Part shown: positions 12,662 to 27,200 of the stretch, in pieces
How positions within the stretch are numbered: position 1 is the first letter of the stretch
How the letters are laid out: each line of letters begins with the position of its first letter
Source: Megachile rotundata
Lineage: Eukaryota > Arthropoda > Insecta > Hymenoptera > Megachilidae
Assembly (NCBI RefSeq): GCF_050947335.1
Contig: NW_027473316.1
Coordinates: forward strand, 1,240,001-1,304,000
DNA: 64,000 nt
Direction of reading: 5' to 3'
Position numbers and translations under genes: made by a program
The notes under the pieces: model-generated
The model's input: only the letters and a program-made list of their open reading frames with translations
Told to the model about the DNA's origin: nothing
The model's database searches: none

Positions 12662-15600
12662 ATGATTGTGATTGTATGATTGTGATTGTATGATTGTGAT
12701 TGTATGATTGTGATTGTATGATTGTGATTGTATGATTGTGATTGTATGATTGTGATTGTATGATAGTGATTGTATGATTGTTTCTGTATGATTGTGATTG
12801 TATGATTGCGATTGTATGATTATGATTGTATAATTGTGATTGTATGATTGTGATTGTGTGATTGTGATTGTGAGATTTGATTGTATAATCGTGATTGTAT
12901 GATCGTGATTGTGAGATTGTGATTGTATGATTGTGATTGTATGATTGTGATTGTATGATTGCGATTGTATGATTGTGATTGTATGATTGTGATTGTATGA
13001 TTGTGGTTGTATGATCGTGATTGCCTGATTGTGATTGTATGATTGTGATTGTATGATTGTGATTGTATGATTGTGATTGTATGACTGTGATTGTATGATT
13101 GTGATTGTATGATTGTGATTGTATGATTGTGATTGTATGATTGTGATTGTATGATTGTGATCGTATGATTGTGGTTGTATAATTATGGTTGTCTGATTGT
13201 TTCTGTATGATTGTGATTGTATGATTGCGATTGTATGATTGTGATTGTATGATTGTGATTGTATGATTGTGATTGCATGATTGTGATTGTATGATTGTGA
13301 TTGTATGATTGTGATTGTATGATTGTGGTTGTATGATTGTGATTGTATGATTGTGATTCTTTCATTGCGATTGTATGATTGTGATTGTATGATTGTGATT
13401 GTATGATTGTGATTGTATGATTGTGATTGTATGATTGTGATCGTATGATTGTGGTTGTATAATTAAGGTTGTATGATTGTTTCTGTATGATTGTGATTGT
13501 ATGATTGCGATTGTATGATCGTGATTGTGAGATTGTGATTGTGAGATTGTGATTGTATGATTGTGATTGAATGATTGTGATTGTGTGATAGTAATTGTAT
13601 GATTGTGATTGTATGATTGTGATTGTATGATTGTGATTGTATGATAGTAATTGTATGATTGTGATTGTATGATCGTGATTGTGAGATTGTGATTGTATGA
13701 TTGCGATTGTATGATTGTGATTGTATGATTGTGATTGTATGACTGTGATTGTAAGATTGTGATTGTGTGATTGCGATTGTATGATTGTGACTGTATAATT
13801 GTGATTGTATGATTGTGATTCTATGATTGTGATTGTTTGATTCTGATTGTATGATTGTTATTGTATGATCCTGATTGTATGATTGTGATTGTATGATTGT
13901 GATTGTATGATTGTGATTTTATGATTGTGATTCTTTCATTGCGATTGTATGATTGTGATTGTATGATTGTGATTGTATGATTGTGATTGTATGATTGTGA
14001 TTGTATGATTGTGATCGTATGATTGTGGTTGTATAATTAAGGTTGTATGATTATTTCTGTATGATTGTGATTGTATGATTGCGGTTGTATGATTGTGATT
14101 GTATGATTGAGATTGTATGATTGTGATCGTATGATTGTGAATCTTTGATTGCGATTGTATGATTGTGATTGTATGATTGTGATTGTATGATTGTGATTGT
14201 ATGATTGTGATTGTATGATTGTGATTGTATGATTGTGATTGTATGATTGTGATTGTATGATAGTGATTGTATGATTGTTTCTGTATGATTGTGATTGTAT
14301 GATTGCGATTGTATGATTGCGATTGTATGATTATGATTGAATGATTGTGATTGTATGACTGTGATTGTGTGATCGTGATTGTGAGATTGTGATTGTATGA
14401 TTTTGATTGTATGATGGTGATTGTATGATCGTGATTGTGAGATTGTGATTGTATGATTGTGATTGTATGATTGTGATTGTATGATTGTGATTGTATGATT
14501 GTGATTGTATGATTGTGATTGTATGATTGTGATTGTATGATTGCGATTGTATGATTGTGATTGTATGATTGTGATTGTATGATAGTGATTGTATGATAGT
14601 GATTGTATGATTGTGATTGTATGATTGTGATTGTATGATTGCGATTGTATGATTATGATTGAATGATTGTGATTGTATGACTGTGATTGTGTGATTGTGA
14701 TTGTGAGATTGTGATCGTATGATTGTGATTCCTTGATTGCGATTGTATGATTGTGATTGTATGATTGTGATTGTATGATTGCGATTGTATGATTATGGTT
14801 GTATGATTGTGATTGTATGATTGTGATTCTTTCATTGCGATTGTATGATTGTGATTGTATGATTGTGATTGTATGATTGTGATTGTATGATTGTGATCGT
14901 ATGATTGTGGTTGTATAATTAAGGTTGTATGATTGTTTCTGTATGATTGTGATTGTATGATTGCGATTGTATGATTGTGATTGTATGATTGTGATTGTAT
15001 GATTGTGGTTGTATGATCGTGATTGCCTGATTGTGATTGTATGATTGTGATTGTATGATTGTGATTGTATGATTGTGATTGTATGACTGTGATTGTATGA
15101 TTGTGGTTGTATGATTGTGATTGTATGATTGTGATTGTATGATTGTGATCGTATGATTGTGGTTGTATAATTATGGTTGTCTGATTGTTTCTGTATGATT
15201 GTGATTGTATGATTGCGATTGTATGATTGTGATTGTATGATTGTGATTGTATGATTGTGATTGTATGATTGTGATTGTATGATTGTGATTGCATGATTGT
15301 GATTGTATGATTGTGATTGTATGATTGTGATTGTATGATTGTGGTTGTATGATTGTGATTGTATGATTGTGATTCTTTCATTGCGATTGTATGATTGTGA
15401 TTGTATGATTGTGATTGTATGATTGTGATTGTATGATTGTGATCGTATGATTGTGGTTGTATAATTAAGGTTGTGTGATTGTTTCTGTATGATTGTGATT
15501 GTATGATTGCGATTGTATGATCGTGATTGTGAGATTGTGATTGTGAGATTGTGATTGTATGATTGTGATTGAATGATTGTGATTGTGTGATAGTAATTGT

Positions 15601-17741
15601 ATGATTGTGATTGTATGATTGTGATTGTATGATTGTGATTGTATGATAGTAATTGTATGATTGTGATTGTATGATCGTGATTGTATGATTGTGACTGTAT
15701 AATTGTGATTGTATGATTGTGTTTGTATGATTGTGATTGTATGATTGTGATTGTATGATTGTGATCGTATGATTGTGATCGTATAATTGTGATCGTATGA
15801 TTGTGATCGTATGATTGTGATTGTATGATTGTGATTGTATGATTGTAATTGTATGATTGTGATTGTATGATTGTGATTGTATGATTGTGACTGTTTGATT
15901 GTGATTGTATGATTGTGATTCTATGATTGTGATTGTTTGATTCTGATTGTATGATTGTTATTGTATGATCCTGATTGTATGATTGTGATTGTATGATTGT
16001 GATTGTATGATTGTGATTTTATGATTGTGATTCTTTCATTGCGATTGTATGATTGTGATTGTATGATTGTGATTGTATGATTGTGATTGTATGATTGTGA
16101 TCGTATGATTGTGGTTGTATAATTAAGGTTGTATGATTATTTCTGTATGATTGTGATTGTATGATTGCGGTTGTATGATTGTGATTGTGTGATTGTGATT
16201 GTATGACAGTGATTGTATGATTGTTTCTGTATGATTGTGATTGTATGATTGCGATTGTATGATTGCGATTGTATGATTATGATTGAATGATTGTGATTGT
16301 ATGACTGTGATTGTGTGATCGTAATTGTGAGATTGTGATTGTATGATTTTGATTGTATGATGGTGATTGTATGATCGTGATTGTGAGATTGTGATTGTAT
16401 GATTGTGATTGTATGATTGTGATTGTATGATTGTGATTGTATGATTGTGATTGTATGATTGTGATTGTATGATTGCGATTGTATGATTGTGATTGTATGA
16501 TTGTGATTGTATGATAGTGATTGTATGATAGTGATTGTATGATTGTGATTGTATGATTGTGATTGTATGATTGCGATTGTATGATTATGATTGAATGATT
16601 GTGATTGTATGACTGTGATTGTGTGATTGTGATTGTGAGATTGTGATTGTATGATTGTGATTCTTTCATTGCGATTGTATGATTGTGATTGTGTGATTGT
16701 GATTGTATGATTGTGATTGTATGATTGTGATTGTATGATTGTGATCGTATGATTGTGGTTGTATAATTAAGGTTGTATGATTGTTTCTGTATGATTGTGA
16801 TTGTATGATTGCGATTGTATGATTGTGATTGTATGATTGTGATTGTATGATTGTGGTTGTATGATCGTGATTGCCTGATTGTGATTGTATGATTGTGATT
16901 GTATGATTGTGATTGTATGATTGTGATTGTATGACTGTGATTTTATGATTGTGATTGTATGATTGTGATTGTATGATTGTGATCGTATGATTGTGGTTGT
17001 ATAAATAAGGTTGTATGATTGTTTCTGTATGATTGTGATTGTATGATTGCGATTGTATGATTGTGATTGTATGATTGTGATTGTATGATTGTGGTTGTAT
17101 GAACGTGATTGCCCGATTGTGATTGTATGATTGTGATTGTATGATAGTGATTGTATGATTGTTTCTGTATGATTGTGATTGTATGATTGCGATTGTATGA
17201 TTATGATTGTATAATTGTGATTGTATGATTGTGATTGTGTGATTGTGATTGTGAGATTTGATTGTATGATCGTGATTGCATGATCGTGATTGTGAGATTG
17301 TGATTGTATGATTGTGATTGAATGATTGTGATTGTATGATTGCGATTGTATGATTGTGATTGTATGATTGTGATTGTATGATAGTGATTGTATGATAGTG
17401 ATTGTATGATAGTGATTGTATGATTGTGATTGTATGATTGTGATTGTATGATTGTGGTTGTATGATTGTGATTGTATGATTGTGATTGTATGATAGTGAT
17501 TGTATGATTGTGATTGTATGATTGTGATTGTATGATTGTGGTTGTATGATTGTGATTGTATGATTGTGATTGTATGATTGTGATTGTATGACTGTGATTG
17601 TAAGATTGTGATTGTGTGATTGCGATTGTATGATTGTGACTGTATAATTGTGATTGTATGATTGTGTTTGTATGATTGTGATCGTATAATTGTGATCGTA
17701 TGATTGTGATCGTATGATTGTGATTGTATGATTGTGATTGT
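12662..17741 (+). repeat. HOR-A copy 3 (5,080 bp)
   Basis: This block repeats 488-5567 at offset 12,174 with no difference noticed at any place compared. Rare markers are all kept: TTATGG cassettes near 13178 and 15167, AAATAAGG near 17000, GATTCCTTG near 14723, GAACGTGATTGCCC near 17102, and 13-bp units near 12875 and 17255. It is followed directly by another copy at 17742. Confidence 0.88.
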
Positions 17742-20700
17742 ATGATTGTGATTGTATGATTGTGATTGTATGATTGTGATTGTATGATTGTGATTGTATG
17801 ATTGTGATTGTATGATTGTGATTGTATGATTGTGATTGTATGATAGTGATTGTATGATTGTTTCTGTATGATTGTGATTGTATGATTGCGATTGTATGAT
17901 TATGATTGTATAATTGTGATTGTATGATTGTGATTGTGTGATTGTGATTGTGAGATTTGATTGTATAATCGTGATTGTATGATCGTGATTGTGAGATTGT
18001 GATTGTATGATTGTGATTGTATGATTGTGATTGTATGATTGCGATTGTATGATTGTGATTGTATGATTGTGATTGTATGATTGTGGTTGTATGATCGTGA
18101 TTGCCTGATTGTGATTGTATGATTGTGATTGTATGATTGTGATTGTATGATTGTGATTGTATGACTGTGATTGTATGATTGTGATTGTATGATTGTGATT
18201 GTATGATTGTGATTGTATGATTGTGATTGTATGATTGTGATCGTATGATTGTGGTTGTATAATTATGGTTGTCTGATTGTTTCTGTATGATTGTGATTGT
18301 ATGATTGCGATTGTATGATTGTGATTGTATGATTGTGATTGTATGATTGTGATTGCATGATTGTGATTGTATGATTGTGATTGTATGATTGTGATTGTAT
18401 GATTGTGGTTGTATGATTGTGATTGTATGATTGTGATTCTTTCATTGCGATTGTATGATTGTGATTGTATGATTGTGATTGTATGATTGTGATTGTATGA
18501 TTGTGATTGTATGATTGTGATCGTATGATTGTGGTTGTATAATTAAGGTTGTATGATTGTTTCTGTATGATTGTGATTGTATGATTGCGATTGTATGATC
18601 GTGATTGTGAGATTGTGATTGTGAGATTGTGATTGTATGATTGTGATTGAATGATTGTGATTGTGTGATAGTAATTGTATGATTGTGATTGTATGATTGT
18701 GATTGTATGATTGTGATTGTATGATAGTAATTGTATGATTGTGATTGTATGATCGTGATTGTGAGATTGTGATTGTATGATTGCGATTGTATGATTGTGA
18801 TTGTATGATTGTGATTGTATGACTGTGATTGTAAGATTGTGATTGTGTGATTGCGATTGTATGATTGTGACTGTATAATTGTGATTGTATGATTGTGATT
18901 CTATGATTGTGATTGTTTGATTCTGATTGTATGATTGTTATTGTATGATCCTGATTGTATGATTGTGATTGTATGATTGTGATTGTATGATTGTGATTTT
19001 ATGATTGTGATTCTTTCATTGCGATTGTATGATTGTGATTGTATGATTGTGATTGTATGATTGTGATTGTATGATTGTGATTGTATGATTGTGATCGTAT
19101 GATTGTGGTTGTATAATTAAGGTTGTATGATTATTTCTGTATGATTGTGATTGTATGATTGCGGTTGTATGATTGTGATTGTATGATTGAGATTGTATGA
19201 TTGTGATCGTATGATTGTGAATCTTTGATTGCGATTGTATGATTGTGATTGTATGATTGTGATTGTATGATTGTGATTGTATGATTGTGATTGTATGATT
19301 GTGATTGTATGATTGTGATTGTATGATTGTGATTGTATGATAGTGATTGTATGATTGTTTCTGTATGATTGTGATTGTATGATTGCGATTGTATGATTGC
19401 GATTGTATGATTATGATTGAATGATTGTGATTGTATGACTGTGATTGTGTGATCGTGATTGTGAGATTGTGATTGTATGATTTTGATTGTATGATGGTGA
19501 TTGTATGATCGTGATTGTGAGATTGTGATTGTATGATTGTGATTGTATGATTGTGATTGTATGATTGTGATTGTATGATTGTGATTGTATGATTGTGATT
19601 GTATGATTGTGATTGTATGATTGCGATTGTATGATTGTGATTGTATGATTGTGATTGTATGATAGTGATTGTATGATAGTGATTGTATGATTGTGATTGT
19701 ATGATTGTGATTGTATGATTGCGATTGTATGATTATGATTGAATGATTGTGATTGTATGACTGTGATTGTGTGATTGTGATTGTGAGATTGTGATCGTAT
19801 GATTGTGATTCCTTGATTGCGATTGTATGATTGTGATTGTATGATTGTGATTGTATGATTGCGATTGTATGATTATGGTTGTATGATTGTGATTGTATGA
19901 TTGTGATTCTTTCATTGCGATTGTATGATTGTGATTGTATGATTGTGATTGTATGATTGTGATTGTATGATTGTGATCGTATGATTGTGGTTGTATAATT
20001 AAGGTTGTATGATTGTTTCTGTATGATTGTGATTGTATGATTGCGATTGTATGATTGTGATTGTATGATTGTGATTGTATGATTGTGGTTGTATGATCGT
20101 GATTGCCTGATTGTGATTGTATGATTGTGATTGTATGATTGTGATTGTATGATTGTGATTGTATGACTGTGATTGTATGATTGTGGTTGTATGATTGTGA
20201 TTGTATGATTGTGATTGTATGATTGTGATCGTATGATTGTGGTTGTATAATTATGGTTGTCTGATTGTTTCTGTATGATTGTGATTGTATGATTGCGATT
20301 GTATGATTGTGATTGTATGATTGTGATTGTATGATTGTGATTGTATGATTGTGATTGTATGATTGTGATTGCATGATTGTGATTGTATGATTGTGATTGT
20401 ATGATTGTGATTGTATGATTGTGGTTGTATGATTGTGATTGTATGATTGTGATTCTTTCATTGCGATTGTATGATTGTGATTGTATGATTGTGATTGTAT
20501 GATTGTGATTGTATGATTGTGATCGTATGATTGTGGTTGTATAATTAAGGTTGTGTGATTGTTTCTGTATGATTGTGATTGTATGATTGCGATTGTATGA
20601 TCGTGATTGTGAGATTGTGATTGTGAGATTGTGATTGTATGATTGTGATTGAATGATTGTGATTGTGTGATAGTAATTGTATGATTGTGATTGTATGATT

Positions 20701-22775
20701 GTGATTGTATGATTGTGATTGTATGATAGTAATTGTATGATTGTGATTGTATGATCGTGATTGTATGATTGTGACTGTATAATTGTGATTGTATGATTGT
20801 GTTTGTATGATTGTGATTGTATGATTGTGATTGTATGATTGTGATCGTATGATTGTGATCGTATAATTGTGATCGTATGATTGTGATCGTATGATTGTGA
20901 TTGTATGATTGTGATTGTATGATTGTAATTGTATGATTGTGATTGTATGATTGTGATTGTATGATTGTGACTGTTTGATTGTGATTGTATGATTGTGATT
21001 CTATGATTGTGATTGTTTGATTCTGATTGTATGATTGTTATTGTATGATCCTGATTGTATGATTGTGATTGTATGATTGTGATTGTATGATTGTGATTTT
21101 ATGATTGTGATTCTTTCATTGCGATTGTATGATTGTGATTGTATGATTGTGATTGTATGATTGTGATTGTATGATTGTGATCGTATGATTGTGGTTGTAT
21201 AATTAAGGTTGTATGATTATTTCTGTATGATTGTGATTGTATGATTGCGGTTGTATGATTGTGATTGTGTGATTGTGATTGTATGACAGTGATTGTATGA
21301 TTGTTTCTGTATGATTGTGATTGTATGATTGCGATTGTATGATTGCGATTGTATGATTATGATTGAATGATTGTGATTGTATGACTGTGATTGTGTGATC
21401 GTAATTGTGAGATTGTGATTGTATGATTTTGATTGTATGATGGTGATTGTATGATCGTGATTGTGAGATTGTGATTGTATGATTGTGATTGTATGATTGT
21501 GATTGTATGATTGTGATTGTATGATTGTGATTGTATGATTGTGATTGTATGATTGCGATTGTATGATTGTGATTGTATGATTGTGATTGTATGATAGTGA
21601 TTGTATGATAGTGATTGTATGATTGTGATTGTATGATTGTGATTGTATGATTGCGATTGTATGATTATGATTGAATGATTGTGATTGTATGACTGTGATT
21701 GTGTGATTGTGATTGTGAGATTGTGATTGTATGATTGTGATTCTTTCATTGCGATTGTATGATTGTGATTGTGTGATTGTGATTGTATGATTGTGATTGT
21801 ATGATTGTGATTGTATGATTGTGATCGTATGATTGTGGTTGTATAATTAAGGTTGTATGATTGTTTCTGTATGATTGTGATTGTATGATTGCGATTGTAT
21901 GATTGTGATTGTATGATTGTGATTGTATGATTGTGGTTGTATGATCGTGATTGCCTGATTGTGATTGTATGATTGTGATTGTATGATTGTGATTGTATGA
22001 TTGTGATTGTATGATTGTGACTGTATGACTGTGATTTTATGATTGTGATTGTATGATTGTGATTGTATGATTGTGATCGTATGATTGTGGTTGTATAAAT
22101 AAGGTTGTATGATTGTTTCTGTATGATTGTGATTGTATGATTGCGATTGTATGATTGTGATTGTATGATTGTGATTGTATGATTGTGGTTGTATGAACGT
22201 GATTGCCCGATTGTGATTGTATGATTGTGATTGTATGATAGTGATTGTATGATTGTTTCTGTATGATTGTGATTGTATGATTGCGATTGTATGATTATGA
22301 TTGTATAATTGTGATTGTATGATTGTGATTGTGTGATTGTGATTGTGAGATTTGATTGTATGATCGTGATTGCATGATCGTGATTGTGAGATTGTGATTG
22401 TATGATTGTGATTGAATGATTGTGATTGTATGATTGCGATTGTATGATTGTGATTGTATGATTGTGATTGTATGATAGTGATTGTATGATAGTGATTGTA
22501 TGATAGTGATTGTATGATTGTGATTGTATGATTGTGATTGTATGATTGTGGTTGTATGATTGTGATTGTATGATTGTGATTGTATGATAGTGATTGTATG
22601 ATTGTGATTGTATGATTGTGATTGTATGATTGTGGTTGTATGATTGTGATTGTATGATTGTGATTGTATGATTGTGATTGTATGACTGTGATTGTAAGAT
22701 TGTGATTGTGTGATTGCGATTGTATGATTGTGACTGTATAATTGTGATTGTATGATTGTGTTTGTATGATTGTGA
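17742..22775 (+). repeat. HOR-A copy 4, with one extra 14-bp unit
   Basis: This is in tandem with the preceding copy at offset 5,080. After about 22012 the offset becomes 5,094, because one unit, a second GACTG unit, has been added near 22012-22025; the AAATAAGG marker moves from 17001 to 22095. Homology ends near 22775, where the third GTTTG-side unit diverges and the sequence follows 7.6-8.0 kb instead. Confidence 0.87.
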
Positions 22776-24234
22776 TTGTATGATTGTGATTGTATGATTG
22801 TGATCGTATGATTGTGATCGTATAATTGTGATCGTATGATTGTGATCGTATGATTGTGATTGTATGATTGTGATTGTATGATTGTGATTGTATGATTGTG
22901 ATTGTATGATTGTGATTGTTTGATTGTGATTGTATGATTGTGATTGTATGATTGTGATTGTATGATTGTGATTGTATGATAGTGATTGTATGATAGTGAT
23001 TGTATGATTGTGATTGTATGATTGTGATTGTATGATTGCGATTGTATGATTATGATTGAATGATTGTGATTGTATGACTGTGATTGTGTGATTGTGATTG
23101 TGAGATTGTGATTGTATGATTTTGATTGTATGATGGTGATTGTATGATCGTGATTGTGAGATTGTGATTGTGGGATTGTGATTGTATGATTGTGATTCAA
23201 TGATTGTGATTGTATGATAGTAATTGTATGATTGTGATTGTATGATTGCGATTGTATGATCGTGATTGCCTGATTGTGATTGTATGATTGTGATTGTATG
23301 ATTGCGATTGTATGATTGTGATCGTATGATTGTGATTCTTTGATTGCGATTGTATGATTGTGATTGTATGATTGTGATTGTATGATTGTGATTGTATGAT
23401 TATGGTTGTATGATTGTGATTGTATGATTGTGATTCTTTCATTGCGATTGTATGATTGTGATTGTATGATTGTGATTGTATGATTGTGATTGTATGATTG
23501 TGATTGTATGATTGTGATCGTATGATTGTGGTTGTATAATTAAGGTTGTATGATTGTTTCTGTATGATTGTGATTGTATGATTGCGATTGTATGATTGTG
23601 ATTGTATGATTGTGATTGTATGATTGTGGTTGTATGATCGTGATTGCCTGATTGTGATTGTATGATTGTGATTGTATGATTGTGATTGTATAATTGTGAT
23701 TGTATGACTGTGATTGTATGATTGTGATTGTATGATTGTGATTGTATGATTGTGATTGTATGATTGTGATTGTATGATTGTGATTGTATGATTGTGATCG
23801 TATGATTGTGGTTGTATAATTAAGGTTGTCTGATTGTTTCCGTATGATTGTGATTGTATGATTGCGATTGTATGATTGTGATTGTATGATTGTGATTGTA
23901 TGATTGTGATTGAATGATTGTGATTGTATGATAGTAATTGTATGATTGTGATTGTATGATTGCGATTGTATGATTGTGATTGTATGATTGTGATTGTATG
24001 ATTGTGATTGTATGACTGTGATCGTATGATTGTGATTCTTTGATTGCGATTGTATGATTGTGATTGTATGATTGTGATTGTATGATTGTGATTGTATGAT
24101 TGTGATTGTATGATTGTGATTGTATGATTGTGATTGTATGATTGTGATTGTATGATTGTGATTGCATGATTGTAATTGTATGATTGTGATTGTATGACTG
24201 TGATTGTATGATTGTGATTGTATTATTGTGATTG
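22776..24234 (+). repeat. Junction block between HOR-A and HOR-B
   Basis: The first part (to about 23200) follows 7.6-8.0 kb. The next part carries the GATTCAATG, GATAGTAATTG and GATTGCCTG units seen at about 12.0 kb, 25.2 kb, 30.7 kb, 35.9 kb and 40.4 kb. TTAAGG cassettes lie near 23535 and 23815. A short local duplication of the GCATGATTGTAATTG and GTATTATTG units links about 23.9-24.2 kb with 24.24-24.40 kb. Confidence 0.7.
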
Positions 24235-27200
24235 TATGATTGTGATCGTATGATTGTGATTCTTTGATTGCGATTGTATGATTGTGATTGTATGATTGTG
24301 ATTGTATGATTGTGATTGTATGATTGTGATTGCATGATTGTAATTGTATGATTGTGATTGTATGACTGTGATTGTATGATTGTGGTTGTATTATTGTGAT
24401 TGTATGATTGTGATTTTATGATAGTGATTGTATGATTGTTTCTGTATGATTGTGATTGTATGATTGCGATTGTATGATTATGATTGTATGATTGTGATTG
24501 TATGATTGTGATTGTGTGATTGTGATTGTGAGATTGTGATTGTAGGATCGTGATTGTATGATCGTGATTGTGAGATTGTGGTTGTATGATTGTGATTGTA
24601 TGATTGTGATTGTATGATAGTAATTGTATGATTGTGATAGTATGATTGCGATTGTATGATTGTGATTGTATGATTGCGATTGTATGATTGTGATCGTATG
24701 ATTGTGATTCTTTCATTGCGATTGTATGATTGTGATTGTATGATTGTGATTGTATGATTGTGATTGTATGATTGTGATTGTATGATTGTGATTGTATGAT
24801 TGTGATTGTATGATTGTGATTGTATGATTGTGATTGTATGATTATGATTGTATGATTGTGATTGCATGATAGTGATTGTATGATTGTGATTGTATGATTG
24901 TGATTGTATGATTGTGATTGTATGATTGTGATTGTATGATTGTGATTGTATGATAGTGATTGTATGATAGTGATTGTATGATTGTGATTGTATGATTGTG
25001 ATTGTATGATTGCGATTGTATGATTATGATTGAATGATTGTGATTGTATGACTGTGATTGTGTGATTGTGATTGTGAGATTGTGATTGTATGATTTTGAT
25101 TGTATGATGGTGATTGTATGATCGTGATTGTGAGATTGTGATTGTGGGATTGTGATTGTATGATTGTGATTCAATGATTGTGATTGTATGATAGTAATTG
25201 TATGATTGTGATTGTATGATTGCGATTGTATGATCGTGATTGCCTGATTGTGATTGTATGATTGTGATTGTATGATTGCGATTGTAAGATTGTGATCGTA
25301 TGATTGTGATTCTTTGATTGCGATTGTATGATTGTGATTGTATGATTGTGATTGTATGATTGTGATTATATGATTGTGATTGTATGATTATGGTTGTATG
25401 ATTGTGATTGTATGATTGTGATTCTTTCATTGCGATTGTATGATTGTGATTGTATGATTGTGATTGTATGATTGTGATTGTATGATTGTGATTGTATGAC
25501 TGTGATTGTATGATTGTGATTGTATGATTGTGATTGTATGATTGTGATTGTATGATTGTGATTGTATGATTGTGATCGTATGATTGTGGTTGTATAATTA
25601 AGGTTGTCTGATTGTTTCTGTATGATTGTGATTGTATGATTGCGATTGTATGATTGTGATTGTATGATTGTGATTGTATGATTGTGATTGTATGATTGTG
25701 ATTGCATGATTGTGTTTGTATGATTGTGATTGTATGATTGTGATTGTATGATTGTGGTTGTATGATTGTGATTGTATGATTGTGATTGTATGATTGTGAT
25801 CGTATGATTGTGATCGTATAATTGTGATCGTATGATTGTGATCGTATGATTGTGATTGTATGATTGTGATTGTATGATTGTAATTGTATGATTGTGATTG
25901 TATGATTGTGATTGTATGATTGTGACTGTTTGATTGTGATTGTATGATTGTGATTCTATGATTGTGATTGTTTGATTCTGATTGTATGATTGTTATTGTA
26001 TGATCCTGATTGTATGATTGTGATTGTATGATTGTGATTGTATGATTGTGATTCTTTCATTGCGATTGTATGATTGTGATTGTATGATTGTGATTGTATG
26101 ATTGTGATTGTATGATTGTGATTGTATGATTGTGATCGTATGATTGTGGTTGTATAATTAAGGTTGTATGGTTATTTCTGTATGATTGTGATTGTATGAT
26201 TGCGGTTGTATGATTGTGATTGTATGATTGAGATTGTATGATTGTGATCGTATGATTGTGAATCTTTGATTGCGATTGTATGATTGTGATTGTATGATTG
26301 TGATTGTATGATTGTGATTGTATGATTGTGATTGTATGATTGTGATTGTATGATTGTGATTGTATGATTGTGATTGTATGATTGTGATTGTATGATTGTG
26401 ATTGTATGATTGTGATTGTATGATTGTGATTGTATGATTGTGATTGTATGATTGTGATTGTATGATTGTGATTGTATGATTGTGATTGTATGATAGTGAT
26501 TGTATGATTGTTTCTGTATGATTGTGATTGTATGATTGCGATTGTATGATTATGATTGTATAATTGTGATTGTATGATTGTGATTGTGTGATTGTGATTG
26601 TGAGATTTGATTGTATGATCGTGATTGTATGATCGTGATTGTGAGATTGTGATTGTATGATTGTGATTGAATGATTGTGATTGTATGATAGTAATTGTAT
26701 GATTGTGAATGTATGATTGCGATTGTATGATTGTGATTGTATGATTGTGATTGTATGACTGTGATCGTATGATTGTGATTCTTTGATTGCGATTGTATGA
26801 TTGTGATTGTATGATTGTGATTGTATGATTGTGATTGTATGATTGTGATTGTATGATTGTGATTGTATGATTGTGATTGCATTATTGTAATTGTATGATA
26901 CTGATTGTATGATTGTTTCTGTATGATAGTGATTGTATGATAGTAATTGTATGATTGTGATTGTATGATTGCGATTGTATCATTGTGATTGTATGATTGT
27001 GATTGTATGACTGTGATCGTATGATTGTGATTCTTTGATTGCGATTGTATGATTGTGATTGTATGATTGTGATTGTATGATTGTGACTGCATGATTGTAA
27101 TTGTATGATTGTGATTGTATGACTGTGATTGTATGATTGTGATTGTATGATTGTGATTGTATGATTGTGATTGTATGATAGTGATTGTATGATTGTTTCT

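Noticed and set aside
12175..18241. Certain assembly duplication error
   Set aside because: The copy looks identical to 1-6067, but its inner tandem arrangement and continuation differ from the first copy, so a real duplication is equally possible; reads are needed to decide.
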